A stretch of 30,682 nucleotides of DNA from Bacteroidota bacterium (GTDB lineage: Bacteria; Bacteroidota; Ignavibacteria; Ignavibacteriales; Melioribacteraceae): NCBI GenBank assembly GCA_023381535.1, contig JAMCSN010000347.1, forward strand, positions 1 to 30,682, written 5' to 3'. Positions 6,755 to 15,282 of the stretch are shown piece after piece. The notes beneath the pieces were generated by a model. The model made no database searches. It was not told the origin of the DNA and worked only from the letters and a program-made list of their open reading frames with translations. Each line of letters begins with the position of its first letter. The stretch's first letter is position 1. The translations under genes and the position numbers were made by a program.

Positions 6755-7720
6755 TATATCGTCAACACTGCATCCGCGGCTGAGATCGAAGAACGGTTTT
6801 TTCAATCCTTGATTGATGGGACCAACCGCTTCAGCCTTACCGAGACGCTGCGCAATTTTGTAACCGATGTTTCCGGAATTCAGATCGGGGAAAACCAAAA
6901 CATTTGCGCGTCCGGCAACTTTGCTGTCCGGAGCTTTTTTCTTTCCAACAGAATCAATTATTGCCGCGTCGAACTGCAATTCGCCGTCAACACTCAAATC
7001 GGTACGTTTTTCCTGAACAAGTTTTGTTGCTTGTCTAACTTTGTCAATCAATTCATGCTCGGCGCTGCCTTTGGTAGAAAACGAAAGCATTGCAATGAAA
7101 GGTTCTTCACCGGTAAGTTTTTTGTGATTGTCGGCTGTCGCAATCGCTATGTCTGCCAACTGATTCGCATCCGGGTTCGGATTCACTGCACAATCGGCAA
7201 AACTGTAAACCGTATCGGGAAAAACCCCTGCCTGCCGGACAGGCAGGATTAAGAAAAAACTTGAAAGAATTGAAATACCTTCCTTCAATCCAACACAAAA
7301 AATTCCTGCGCGTGTGATATCGGCAGTCGTTGCTACAGATCCGCCAACACTCGCGTGTGCCATTCCTTCGCGAACCATCATACCGGCAAAAAAAATGTCC
7401 CGCTTAACGGTTTCTTTTGCTTGTTCAATTGTGATGCCCTTGTGCTTTCTAAGATTGTAAAAAATGTTCGTAAAGTCGCTAAGTTTTTCCGACTTCTCCG
7501 GATCAATAATTCGGATACCTTGCAGATCAACTCCAATCTTTTTTGAATCCGCCCTAATTTTTTCTTCATTACCAATTGTAATTATCGAAGCAACTTTTTC
7601 TTTTGTCAAAATCTCAGCAGTACGAAGCACTCGTTCATCATGTGATTCCGGCAGCACAATCGTTTTTTTTCTTTGAGCAGCTTTTGCTCTAATTTGATTA
7701 AGTAATTCAATATCAGACAT
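6716..7720 (-). CDS. pta: Phosphate acetyltransferase
   Basis: Interconverts acetyl-CoA and acetyl phosphate, linking central metabolism to acetate formation with acetate kinase (not in this window). 334 residues, the short single-domain Pta/EutD type. Landmarks are IVLPESHDERVLRTAEIL (21-38), GMAHASVGGSVATTADITRA (119-138), FADCAVNPNPD (174-184), MLSFSTKGSA (211-220), GELQFDAA (246-253) and ANVLVFPDLNSGNIGYKIAQ (272-291). All are intact, so the enzyme should work. Residues 159-165 (LPVRQAG) come from a palindrome inserted between SSFFL and VFPDTVYSF, where other Pta proteins have a short loop. A -7 box lies 32 nt upstream of the start. The 3' end is duplicated downstream at 5974. Confidence 0.95.
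   Translation of the reverse strand: MSDIELLNQIRAKAAQRKKTIVLPESHDERVLRTAEILTKEKVASIITIGNEEKIRADSKKIGVDLQGIRIIDPEKSEKLSDFTNIFYNLRKHKGITIEQAKETVKRDIFFAGMMVREGMAHASVGGSVATTADITRAGIFCVGLKEGISILSSFFLILPVRQAGVFPDTVYSFADCAVNPNPDANQLADIAIATADNHKKLTGEEPFIAMLSFSTKGSAEHELIDKVRQATKLVQEKRTDLSVDGELQFDAAIIDSVGKKKAPDSKVAGRANVLVFPDLNSGNIGYKIAQRLGKAEAVGPINQGLKKPFFDLSRGCSVDDIVNTAAIAALMAE
7227..7247. repeat. In-frame palindromic insertion in pta
   Basis: CCTGCCTG (7227-7234), loop CCGGA, CAGGCAGG (7240-7247): a perfect 8-bp stem, 21 nt or seven codons. It encodes LPVRQAG in a loop before FADCAVNPNP, so the frame survives. It is related to the degenerate copy at 1129-1147. Confidence 0.75.
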
Positions 7721-7751
7721 AATTCATCCATAGTTGTTAAAAATCTACATA

Positions 7752-7759
7752 CAAATATA
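7752..7759 (-). promoter_or_regulatory. Bacteroidota-type -7 promoter box for pta
   Basis: The reverse strand reads TATATTTG, matching TAnnTTTG, 32 nt before the pta ATG. No clear -33 TTTG is present at the usual distance. Confidence 0.45.
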
Positions 7760-7867
7760 GACAATTTGGTTTATTCCGTTTTGGCGTGGCAGAACAACAA
7801 AAAGAATGAATTGAATTTGTCCATCGAATTAGAAATATTGAAGTAGGATTTTGGAAGAGTTTCGGAA

Positions 7868-8926
7868 ATGACTTTCAGCGTGCAGCAAATAAAAAGAATA
7901 AAAAGCTATTCATTGATTGCCCTCTCCTTTTTGTTAGCTGCATTCCTCTTCTACCAATTTATAGATATCTTCGCAATGCTTGCCGTGTCGATTTTAATCG
8001 CAATGATTTTCAGCCCCGTTGTTGAATTTCTTGAAGAGAGAGGACTGAACCGTTTGCTTTCAGTGATAATTGTATTTGTGCTGGTGGGACTTCTAACCTT
8101 TAGCGGTTTATCATATCTGCTGCCGAAAATTCTTGAACAGCTGGACACGCTAAACAATACTTTGACGCAAGAAAACTTGCAGAACCTTCTTCGCCAATTC
8201 GAAAAATCCGTTAAGTCCGTCTTCCCCATTTTCAACTCAGTTGATTTCGTTCAGCGGTTCTCCAACTTGTTTCAGAACATAATTCTTGATTTGGTAAACA
8301 ATCTGACAAATATTTTTTATCGGATAATTTCAATCGTTGCAATATTGGTGATTGTTCCTTTCATGACGTTCTTCCTTTTGAAGGACAACAAGCGAATTAT
8401 CCGCGGCTTGATAAACATAATGCCCAATAAATATTTTGAAGTCTCTTATGCGGTTCTACGAAAGATTGGAATTCAGCTCGGCAGATTTGTACGCGGATGG
8501 ATCTTCGATGCATTCCTAGTTGGACTTCTCAGTGGAATCGGTTTGACTGCATTGGGAATCAATAACGCGGCATCAATTGGTTTTGTTGCCGGTGTGGGAC
8601 ATTTAATTCCTTACTTCGGTCCCATCATTGGCGGAATTCCCGCGATATTAATTTCACTTGTTCAGTTCGGAAATTTTTCGATGCTGCCGAGCATAGTGCT
8701 CATGTTTCTTGGAGTCTATACTATAGATAACGGTTTGATCCAGCCGAATGTTTTTTCTAAGAGTACGGACATGCATCCGTTGATAATTATTCTTCTAATT
8801 CTGGTCGGAAGTCAGACGGCGGGGGTATTGGGTATGCTGCTGGCTGTTCCGATTGCAACGGTAATAAGAACCGCTGCAAAAGAAATTTATCTCGGTTACA
8901 AAAATTATAAGATCATTAAAATCTGA
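7868..8926 (+). CDS. AI-2E family transporter (PerM/YdiK-like permease)
   Basis: 352 residues of polytopic inner-membrane protein. Predicted membrane segments lie near 14-31, 33-50, 64-85, 148-172, 213-235, 238-263, 268-292 and 303-335, with a soluble amphipathic region (about 88-145) between the third and fourth. This is the family topology. The conserved stretch GVGHLIPYFGPIIGGIPA (about 240-257) and the DNGLIQPNVFSKS segment (about 295-307) are diagnostic. Some members export autoinducer-2 or act as Na+/H+ antiporters; the substrate here cannot be predicted. It starts 147 nt from the divergent pta start. The next gene follows after about 100 nt, so co-transcription is uncertain. Confidence 0.9.
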   Translation: MTFSVQQIKRIKSYSLIALSFLLAAFLFYQFIDIFAMLAVSILIAMIFSPVVEFLEERGLNRLLSVIIVFVLVGLLTFSGLSYLLPKILEQLDTLNNTLTQENLQNLLRQFEKSVKSVFPIFNSVDFVQRFSNLFQNIILDLVNNLTNIFYRIISIVAILVIVPFMTFFLLKDNKRIIRGLINIMPNKYFEVSYAVLRKIGIQLGRFVRGWIFDAFLVGLLSGIGLTALGINNAASIGFVAGVGHLIPYFGPIIGGIPAILISLVQFGNFSMLPSIVLMFLGVYTIDNGLIQPNVFSKSTDMHPLIIILLILVGSQTAGVLGMLLAVPIATVIRTAAKEIYLGYKNYKIIKI

Positions 8927-9028
8927 AAGCTCCCCGTGCCGCTGCATTAGTCAAGAATTTTGAAACTCACTCTTAATTGAATCTAAAACAAACTTTGAAT
9001 AGTTTGAGATTAAAAATGGATGTGACGA

Positions 9029-10426
9029 ATGGAAATACAATTTATTGGCGCAGCTCAAACCGTAACCGGATCGATGCATTACATAAAAACCAAGCAAGCA
9101 AAATTCCTTCTCGACTGCGGGCTCTATCAAGGCAAACGAAAAGATGCTTACGAAATAAATAAAAATTTTGAATTCTTCGATCCGAAAGAAATAGATTTTG
9201 TTGTTCTCTCCCACGCACACATCGATCACGCCGGCAATTTGCCGTCGCTGGTTAAGAAAGGTTTCACCGGAAAAATTTATACAACGTTTGCCTCGCGCGA
9301 CCTTTGCGCCATTATGCTTTTGGATACGGCACACATTCAAGAGAAAGATGTTGAGTACGTAAATAAGAAACGTCACAAACAAAAAAAGAATTTGTTCGAA
9401 CCGCTTTATGTTGAAGATGACGTAAGGCAGACGTTAACACAATTCGTCGGCATTAATTACCATCATGAAACCGAACTGGCGCCCGGCATTTCTTTAACCT
9501 TTTACGATGCGGGACACATTCTAGGTTCAGCGTTGGTCTCTCTTAAGATCAATGAAGACGGAAGAATTATTAATCTCGCATTCTCAGGAGATTTGGGAAG
9601 ACCTAACCTCCCGATCTTGAAAGACCCGGAGAGAATTCCCGATGCGGATTGTTTTATTTGCGAAAGCACTTACGGCGGAAGAACTCACGAGAATCCGCTT
9701 AACTCGGAAGATTCTCTTGCACAGGCAATCACTAAAGGAGTTGCAAGGAAAGCAAAAATTATTATTCCGGCATTCAGCGTAGGCAGAACTCAAGAAATTG
9801 TTTACGCTCTTCATAGAATTTTTGAAAGCGGCAAGGTTCAGAGAATTCCGGTTTATGTCGATAGCCCGTTGGCGGTCAACGCAACTGATGTCTTTCGCGT
9901 TCACCCGGAATGTTTCGACAAAGAAACAAGTCGGTTCCTTTTTAAGCATGAAGACCCGTTTGGATTTAACCGGTTGACTTACATAACGAACGTGGAAGAT
10001 TCAAAACATCTCAATGCAGTTGAAGGTCCTTGCATAATCATTTCAAGTTCCGGCATGTGCGAGGCGGGACGAATCTTGCATCATCTTGCAAACAATATTG
10101 AAAATCCAAAAAACATGATTCTGATGGTTGGCTATTGTGCTGAAAACACTCTTGGCAGAAAATTGATAGACGGTGAAAAGAAAGTGAACATCCTTGGCGA
10201 AGAATACAACGTAAATTCCGAAGTAATTGTTCTGCAATCATTCAGCGCTCATGCAGATGCAAACGAACTTGTTGAGTACACATCGGCGTTCGATAAAAGC
10301 AAAATGAAGCAAATCTTTCTTGTGCATGGTGAAATTGATCAGCAAGAAATTTACAAAGCTCATCTTGAATCGATCGGATTTAAAAATATTGCGATCCCTA
10401 AACGCGGTTATGTGGTTGCGGTATAA
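9029..10426 (+). CDS. Metallo-beta-lactamase fold beta-CASP ribonuclease
   Basis: 465 residues. The N-terminal MBL fold carries the zinc motif SHAHIDHAG (H62, H64, D66, H67), FSGDLGRP (motif 4) and ESTYGGRTH. The inserted beta-CASP domain has IIPAFSVGRTQEIVYAL, then PVYVDSPLA, then IISSSGMCEAGRILHHL, then LQSFSAHADANEL (beta-CASP His motif) and FLVHGE. This is the YSH1/CPSF73-like bacterial subgroup of RNA-processing nucleases, longer than simple hydrolases and without the RNase J C-terminal domain. It most likely cuts RNA in the cytosol. The final 17 nt overlap the start of the next gene, suggesting coupling. The family call is firm; the RNA target is unknown. Confidence 0.92.
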   Translation: MEIQFIGAAQTVTGSMHYIKTKQAKFLLDCGLYQGKRKDAYEINKNFEFFDPKEIDFVVLSHAHIDHAGNLPSLVKKGFTGKIYTTFASRDLCAIMLLDTAHIQEKDVEYVNKKRHKQKKNLFEPLYVEDDVRQTLTQFVGINYHHETELAPGISLTFYDAGHILGSALVSLKINEDGRIINLAFSGDLGRPNLPILKDPERIPDADCFICESTYGGRTHENPLNSEDSLAQAITKGVARKAKIIIPAFSVGRTQEIVYALHRIFESGKVQRIPVYVDSPLAVNATDVFRVHPECFDKETSRFLFKHEDPFGFNRLTYITNVEDSKHLNAVEGPCIIISSSGMCEAGRILHHLANNIENPKNMILMVGYCAENTLGRKLIDGEKKVNILGEEYNVNSEVIVLQSFSAHADANELVEYTSAFDKSKMKQIFLVHGEIDQQEIYKAHLESIGFKNIAIPKRGYVVAV

Positions 10427-11399
10427 GATTGTTATGGTCGGTCTTGCTGCAATCTTGGTTACAAGCTGTACGCGTGATCAAATTACCCAGCCTATACCAG
10501 GTAATAGGTTGCCGGATATTCCGGCTAATCTTCAAGTCTTCGGCGCGCAAGACGGTGCCATAGGAATTGAATGGGATAAAAATACCGATGCAAGCCAAAT
10601 CACTTATAAAATTTACCGGTCCATTAACAACGCAAACAATTTCAAATATCTTGCTTCAACAACCAATACATATTTCGTTGATGATTCGCTGGAATATGAT
10701 TCGACTTACTACTACAGGATCAGCGCTGTAAATTCTGCGGGAATGGAAAGCGCGTTATCAAATTTTGTTTCGGCAAAACCGATTAATGTGTATCCGCCAT
10801 TGGCTCCAAATTTAGTGAACATAAACGCACGCAATTGGACTAACACTCCCCAAATTTTTATTTCATGGAATCCGCCAATGGATACCGATGTAAAAGGTTA
10901 CAACATTTACAGAAGCACTACAGACAATTTCGATGCGGATTCTGCTCACCTTGTCGCGTTCACAAAAGCTTCTTCTTATACGGATACCAAAAACTTGAGC
11001 TTGCTTACGACATACTATTATAGAATTTGTGCGGTTGATAAAGGCAATTTGAAAAGTACACCAACTTATATTGTGAACGATCTGATCTTGAATTCTCCGT
11101 CGCTTATTTTCCCGGCAGATAACTCCACTCTGACGCAGCTAATAGAATTCCGTTTTATGGCTGCGTCCAAGCCTGCGAAATACAAGCTTGTAATTCAGTC
11201 CAACATTGTTTACGGTGTGGTACATGAATTTAACTTTTCATCGGATCAGGTTGATCAAGTGATAACGGTAGATGCGTCCGGTCTGTCGCTTGATCCATAC
11301 CGATCGTACGTTTGGCGCGTTTACACTTACAGGTCAAGTGATACTGATCCTAATAGTTTCAGTGATTATTTTTCGTTTACTTATAATCCAAATCAATGA
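10410..11399 (+). CDS. Lipoprotein with two fibronectin type III domains
   Basis: I chose the ATG at 10410 because it gives a lipoprotein signal: WLRYK positive start, hydrophobic VGLAAILV, lipobox VTSC with Cys20. An ATG at 10434 would shorten the n-region, and the longer upstream frame runs far into the nuclease gene. The 329-residue product has two FN3 domains. The first is about 30-120 (PANLQVF, IGIEWDKN, YKIYRS, YYYRISAVNSAGMES) and the second about 125-225 (IFISWNPP, VKGYNIYRS, YYYRICAVDKG). A beta-rich C-terminal part of about 100 residues resembles a further Ig-like module. It is probably held on a membrane facing the periplasm or surface, where FN3 modules act as spacers or binding units. 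It is followed 7 nt later by an outer-membrane protein gene, a likely partner. Confidence 0.8.
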   Translation: MWLRYKIVMVGLAAILVTSCTRDQITQPIPGNRLPDIPANLQVFGAQDGAIGIEWDKNTDASQITYKIYRSINNANNFKYLASTTNTYFVDDSLEYDSTYYYRISAVNSAGMESALSNFVSAKPINVYPPLAPNLVNINARNWTNTPQIFISWNPPMDTDVKGYNIYRSTTDNFDADSAHLVAFTKASSYTDTKNLSLLTTYYYRICAVDKGNLKSTPTYIVNDLILNSPSLIFPADNSTLTQLIEFRFMAASKPAKYKLVIQSNIVYGVVHEFNFSSDQVDQVITVDASGLSLDPYRSYVWRVYTYRSSDTDPNSFSDYFSFTYNPNQ

Positions 11400-11406
11400 G
11401 AATTAT

Positions 11407-13314
11407 GTGAAAGGCGGACTGAAAATATTTTTTCTACTTCTTGCCGCGGTTTCTACCGTTTGTGCTCAGTTGGGAAAAGACAGTCTCACCCTTTCTGCTC
11501 ACACATTTACTGACCGGATTCTTCTCAACACATTCGACAAACAACTGAACACTTACAATTTCAATACGACGTTCAGAACTTACTTCACGGGTGAAAAAAT
11601 TTTCTTCGGCATCCGTGAAAATTTCGGCTCGACAGTCATCAACTCAACAACAAAAAATATTAAGGACGAACAATACCTTTGGGCGCTCGGTCAATACAGC
11701 ATTTCGGAATTCTTTAAACTTGGGCTGCACTTCAACAACAACATTTATTCCGACGACAGAGATTTGGGAATTAACCAGGCTTCGGCGCTAACTTCCTCAT
11801 TGTTTTTGAAATTCAATCCGCTAAAAAATGTTGAAGTGACTCCTTACGGCGGTGTTTCGCAGAATAATCAGATAGGCGAAAAAGATAAAGGCTATATTTA
11901 CGGAATGGAAGCTAATATAGATAAATACACAACCGGCGATTTCGATCTTTCGTCACTTATGAAATTTCAGAACGAAGATATATCGCCGCGTAAAAACACG
12001 TTCCGGTATATCAATTTTGACGTGAACAATACCTTCGAAGAAAATTTTCACAATACTATTTCCGCTTTTTATTCCCAGCAGCGGAAAGATTTTTACTTCA
12101 CTGCCGATCCGATAACTGCGGCTGAGTTCAACATAACAAACAATATTCAGAGCAGAACCGAATCAAGCTATTATTTTCAAGACAGGATTAAATTCTTGCC
12201 GGCAAGTTCACCTCTAAACTTGGATTTTCAAGGTAGAGTTGCATGGCGCGGCATCGATAGAAACACACGTTACATTTCGGTAACCAACATCGCAAACTCT
12301 AACTACGATACTCACATTGAAGAATTCAGATTGGAATTTGCATCAGCCGCCGATTACGTGTCTGACAATTTTATTCTTGCTCTGCGGTTTTCATATTCCG
12401 AACGTGATGAAAAACATCAGCCGGTAAGATACGACGGATTAAGCAACTTGCTTTATAATGACCGCATTCAGATTGAAGAACAGAAAAATAACAATTCCCA
12501 ATTGGCAAACATTTCTATACAAAGCAGAATTAATTTATCGCGCAGCGATAGAATTACTTTCAGCTTGTTCCACCGCAAGCTGCGTTACGATACGCCCAGC
12601 ATCTTAAATTTCGACGACCGCGACGAACTTCTTTCCATCGGAAGAATACTTTATGAAAAAGAGTTTACCCGATTCTTCAAAATATTTTTCAACCTCGAAG
12701 GGAACATCAATAAAATAGTTTACATTTTTGCCGAACGTAGTTCCAACAACAATGTTAAACGTATTGCAAAATTTGCTTCCGGCGGCACTTTCACCACAGA
12801 TAATTTCACTTCGTCAAACTCTGCGGAGGTTTCTGCCAACTACACTGTTTTTGATTACGAAGAACTTAATCCAAACTTCAGAAGCTATTCGTTCAGGCAA
12901 TTGGTTCTTAGAGATTCATCCTCATTCAAACTGCAGAAGAAGCTGCGGCTTTTCGTTACCGGATATATCAAACTATCGGAACAGGGCGATTTCAAATGGT
13001 CTAACTTCACCAGCAATCCGGTAAGATATCTTCAAGAACAATACGCCGAGCCGAAACTTTTCTTTGACAACCGTGACTTAAGTCTCGGAATCGGGATCAG
13101 ATATTTTTCTTTATCAACCTATAATGTTCAGAACGGATCGGAAAAGATTAAAGTCTCGGATTATACAAGCATCGGTCCGCTTTCCGAAATTAGTTACGTC
13201 GTTGGCGAAAGAATTATTCTAAAAGTTTACGGATGGTACGAGTTCATTAAAACCGAAGACAATTCGCGAAGAGAAATGGCTAATCTGAGCTTGAAGCTCA
13301 GCTACAAGTTTTAG
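11407..13314 (+). CDS. Outer-membrane beta-barrel protein of unknown function
   Basis: GTG at 11407 gives a clean signal peptide (KGGLKIFFLLLAAVSTVCAQ), while the frame upstream of it only reads through the preceding gene. The 635-residue mature part is almost all alternating aromatic/polar beta-strands (for example FKLGLHFNNNIYSDD, DRITFSLFHRKLRYD, RYFSLSTYNVQ) and ends in LSLKLSYKF. A terminal Phe in an amphipathic strand is the usual signal for beta-barrel insertion. I do not recognise the family. Close spacing to the FN3 lipoprotein suggests they act together at the cell surface, for example in surface structure or transport, but this is only inference from position. Confidence 0.72.
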   Translation: MKGGLKIFFLLLAAVSTVCAQLGKDSLTLSAHTFTDRILLNTFDKQLNTYNFNTTFRTYFTGEKIFFGIRENFGSTVINSTTKNIKDEQYLWALGQYSISEFFKLGLHFNNNIYSDDRDLGINQASALTSSLFLKFNPLKNVEVTPYGGVSQNNQIGEKDKGYIYGMEANIDKYTTGDFDLSSLMKFQNEDISPRKNTFRYINFDVNNTFEENFHNTISAFYSQQRKDFYFTADPITAAEFNITNNIQSRTESSYYFQDRIKFLPASSPLNLDFQGRVAWRGIDRNTRYISVTNIANSNYDTHIEEFRLEFASAADYVSDNFILALRFSYSERDEKHQPVRYDGLSNLLYNDRIQIEEQKNNNSQLANISIQSRINLSRSDRITFSLFHRKLRYDTPSILNFDDRDELLSIGRILYEKEFTRFFKIFFNLEGNINKIVYIFAERSSNNNVKRIAKFASGGTFTTDNFTSSNSAEVSANYTVFDYEELNPNFRSYSFRQLVLRDSSSFKLQKKLRLFVTGYIKLSEQGDFKWSNFTSNPVRYLQEQYAEPKLFFDNRDLSLGIGIRYFSLSTYNVQNGSEKIKVSDYTSIGPLSEISYVVGERIILKVYGWYEFIKTEDNSRREMANLSLKLSYKF

Positions 13315-13329
13315 CGAAGATGCGATAAT

Positions 13330-13337
13330 TACATTTG
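13330..13337 (+). promoter_or_regulatory. TAnnTTTG -7 promoter box upstream of the RsbW-like gene
   Basis: TACATTTG matches the Bacteroidota -7 consensus. It lies 15 nt past the preceding stop and 62 nt before the TTG start at 13400. Confidence 0.4.
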
Positions 13338-13399
13338 CACGATTGACAGAGTAGTTATATTTTTCACACTCATGAAAGCAAATTCTTGACGGAGAAATA

Positions 13400-13813
13400 T
13401 TGTCAGAAAAAGTTTATGAAAAGGAAGTGCCGACCGATCCGGATTTACTGCCTGAGTTAGAGGAATTTATTATAGATATAGCTGAAAAATCTCAGCTTAA
13501 TAAAGAAAAGTTCAACAACCTCGCCCTATCTTTTTCGGAAGCGGCATCAAATAGTTTTCTTCACGGCAACAAACTCGATAAAAAGAAAAAAATTAAAATT
13601 ACCGTTAAGGTTAATGACGAAAAAATAACGCTCATCATTAAAGATGAAGGTAAAGGATTTAACATTAACACTGTTCCCGACCCGACCAAACCGGCAAACA
13701 TTTTGAAAGACAGCGGTCGCGGAATCCACATCATGCGCTCGTTTCTCGATGACCTCAAGTACAACTTTACACCAACCGGCACCGAAACCATTCTTATCAT
13801 ATCTTTAAAGTAG
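13400..13813 (+). CDS. RsbW-type anti-sigma factor or serine kinase (HATPase_c_2)
   Basis: 137 residues forming a single GHKL ATP-binding domain: helix LALSFSEAASNSFLHGNKLD (N-box with EAxxNxxxHG), LIIKDEGKGFN (G1 box D-x-GxG), and SGRGIHIMRSFLDDLKY (G2 box GRGhxhhr). Such kinases bind sigma factors or phosphorylate STAS-domain antagonists in partner-switching stress control. No STAS or sigma partner lies next to it. The start is TTG at 13400 with GGAG 6 nt upstream, which decides the start since no ATG is available at the right place. A -7 promoter box upstream suggests its own transcript. Confidence 0.88.
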   Translation: MSEKVYEKEVPTDPDLLPELEEFIIDIAEKSQLNKEKFNNLALSFSEAASNSFLHGNKLDKKKKIKITVKVNDEKITLIIKDEGKGFNINTVPDPTKPANILKDSGRGIHIMRSFLDDLKYNFTPTGTETILIISLK

Positions 13814-13814
13814 A

Positions 13815-13905
13815 CTTCTAAAAACTTCAATATCAAATCCGTGTGAATCGGTTTTATCCGTGTTTATCCGTGCGTTCTATTCATTTAAAAAATAGTTTTT
13901 AGAAG
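13815..13905. repeat. Palindrome-bounded element with tandem ATCCGTG-like units
   Basis: CTTCTAAAAACT (13815-13826) and AGTTTTTAGAAG (13894-13905) are perfect 12-bp inverted repeats. Between them lie four spaced units near 13838-13875: ATCCGTGT, ATCGGTTT, ATCCGTGT and ATCCGTGC, a 10-12 nt periodicity. It starts right at the stop of the RsbW-like gene and fills much of the 205-nt gap before mdh. It looks like a dispersed non-coding element; I recall similar ATCCGTG/ATCTGTG tracts in other bacterial genomes but cannot verify that here. Confidence 0.55.
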
Positions 13906-14018
13906 CCCATGAAGTAAGTCTCTAACCGACATTCTTTAATTTCATTCTTCATAGGAATTTCAAGTCCATTATTCCTATATTTTGATGAAATCTTTACAAA
14001 AAATTCTCGGAGATATTT

Positions 14019-14984
14019 ATGGCAAGAAAAAAAATCGCTTTAATCGGTGGCGGTCAGATCGGCGGTGTTCTGACCCAATTGATTGCACAAAAACAGCTTG
14101 GTGATGTAGTCCTTTTTGATATCGTTGAAGATTTGCCGCAAGGGAAAACCTTAGATATCGCAGAAGCTTCCAGAGTTGATCAATTTGATGTGAACGTTCG
14201 CGGAACCAATGATTACAAAGACATTCAAGGTGCGGATTTTGTAATCATCACTGCGGGTTTACCGCGCAAACCCGGCATGAGCCGTGACGATTTATTGGTG
14301 ACGAACGCAAAGATCATGAAGAGCGTTGCGGAAAACGTTAAGATGTACGCGCCTAACTCGACTGTTCTCGTTATTTCAAATCCGCTTGATGCAATGGTTA
14401 CACTTTGTCAAAAAGTTACCGGATTCCCGCACAACCGTGTGTTGGGACAAGCTGGCGTTTTGGATTCTTCTCGCTTCGCTACTTTCATTGCGTGGGAACT
14501 TGGAGTTTCAGTTAAAGATGTGAACGCAATGGTTATGGGCGGTCACGGCGATACAATGGTTCCGATTGTTCGCTATGCAAACGTAAATGGAATTCCGGCT
14601 ATGGAACTTCTTGAAAGAAAGTATAACGACAAAGCAAAAGCCAAAGAAGTGATGGACGCAATGGTCAACCGCACTAAAATGGCAGGCGGCGAAGTTGTTA
14701 AGTTATTGAAAACCGGTTCAGCATTTTATTCACCGGCATCATCCGCAATCGCAATGGCTGAAGCAATTCTGTATGATGAAAAAAGAATTTTGCCGACATG
14801 CGCTTATCTGAACGGTGAATTCGGAATTAAAGGTTATTACGTTGGAGTTCCTGCTGTTCTTGGTTCCAACGGCGTTGAAAGAGTAATTGAATTTTCTCTT
14901 GACGGCGAAGAAAAAGCCGCTCTCGATAATTCCGTTAAGGCTGTCCAAGGTTTAGTTGCTGATATGGATAGATTAGGATTCTAA
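14019..14984 (+). CDS. mdh: Malate dehydrogenase
   Basis: NAD-dependent oxidation of malate to oxaloacetate in the TCA cycle. 321 residues, the LDH-like MDH type of Chlorobi and Bacteroidota. The nucleotide site is [11 protein letters not shown] (6-16), with Asp34 of LFDIVE accepting the NAD ribose. The substrate loop is [11 protein letters not shown] with R83 (malate-type rather than Gln of lactate enzymes) and R89. Also present are NPLDAMV (121-127), GVLDSSRF with R152, and the catalytic His176 in MGGHGDTMV. All key residues are present. It is a single gene followed by a palindromic repeat 10 nt after the stop. Confidence 0.96.
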   Translation: MARKKIALIGGGQIGGVLTQLIAQKQLGDVVLFDIVEDLPQGKTLDIAEASRVDQFDVNVRGTNDYKDIQGADFVIITAGLPRKPGMSRDDLLVTNAKIMKSVAENVKMYAPNSTVLVISNPLDAMVTLCQKVTGFPHNRVLGQAGVLDSSRFATFIAWELGVSVKDVNAMVMGGHGDTMVPIVRYANVNGIPAMELLERKYNDKAKAKEVMDAMVNRTKMAGGEVVKLLKTGSAFYSPASSAIAMAEAILYDEKRILPTCAYLNGEFGIKGYYVGVPAVLGSNGVERVIEFSLDGEEKAALDNSVKAVQGLVADMDRLGF

Positions 14985-14993
14985 ACTTCTCTT

Positions 14994-15020
14994 GTAGGGC
15001 GAATTTCTAATTCGCCCTAC
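14994..15020. repeat. REP-like palindrome A (GTAG...CTAC)
   Basis: GTAGGGCGAATT (14994-15005), loop TCT, AATTCGCCCTAC (15009-15020): a perfect 12-bp stem. It belongs to the same family as the palindromes around the RAYT gene at 28 kb. It lies just after mdh and may also help end its transcript. Confidence 0.85.
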
Positions 15021-15029
15021 TAATTAAAC

Positions 15030-15233
15030 TCACTTCATTAACAACATTTTTTTTATACCAACAAATTCTCCGGCTTGTAATTTGTAGAAATAAACGCCGG
15101 TTGGTAAATCCTTCCCAGCCTGTCCCGACTTGTCGGGATCAAACTTCACTTCATAATTGCCCGGAGATTTTTCTTCGTTAACAAGCGTTGCAACTTCTCT
15201 ACCTAATAAATCATAGACTTTTAGCACAACCTT
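15030..15233 (-). pseudogene. Orphan T9SS C-terminal sorting tail (gene remnant)
   Basis: About 67 codons encoding only the end of a type IX secretion cargo: KVYDLLGREVATLVNEE, SPGNYEVKFD, LPTGVYFYKLQAGEF and KKMLLMK. There is no signal peptide or passenger. The frame is cut off upstream exactly where REP palindrome B begins, so the front of the gene is gone. Within it, DPDKSGQAGKDLP contains an in-frame palindrome insertion (15123-15138). A GTG could start a 65-residue protein, but with no signal it would be useless to the secretion system, so I treat it as a remnant. Palindromes A and B flank it on both sides. Confidence 0.8.
15123..15138. repeat. In-frame palindrome in the T9SS tail remnant
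   Basis: TCCCGAC (15123-15129), TT, GTCGGGA (15132-15138). With flanking bases it adds about eight codons (PDKSGQAG) to an otherwise normal sorting domain. Confidence 0.6.
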
Positions 15234-15260
15234 GTAGGTCGAAATTGAATTTCGACCTAC
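15234..15260. repeat. REP-like palindrome B (GTAG...CTAC)
   Basis: GTAGGTCGAAAT (15234-15245), loop TGA, ATTTCGACCTAC (15249-15260): a perfect 12-bp stem, the same length and layout as palindrome A. It adjoins the cut end of the T9SS tail remnant. Confidence 0.87.
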
Positions 15261-15282
15261 GGAAAAAAATCAGGCAACAAAA

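Noticed and set aside
10320..10409. Upstream extension of the FN3 lipoprotein
   Set aside because: It would run 107 nt into the nuclease gene and bury the clear lipoprotein signal that begins at 10410.
11272..11406. Upstream extension of the outer-membrane protein
   Set aside because: It only reads another frame of the FN3 gene; the signal peptide begins at the GTG at 11407.
13838..13875. CRISPR-like array of ATCCGTG units
   Set aside because: Units are 7-8 nt with 3-5 nt spacing, far too short for repeats and spacers, and no cas gene is present.
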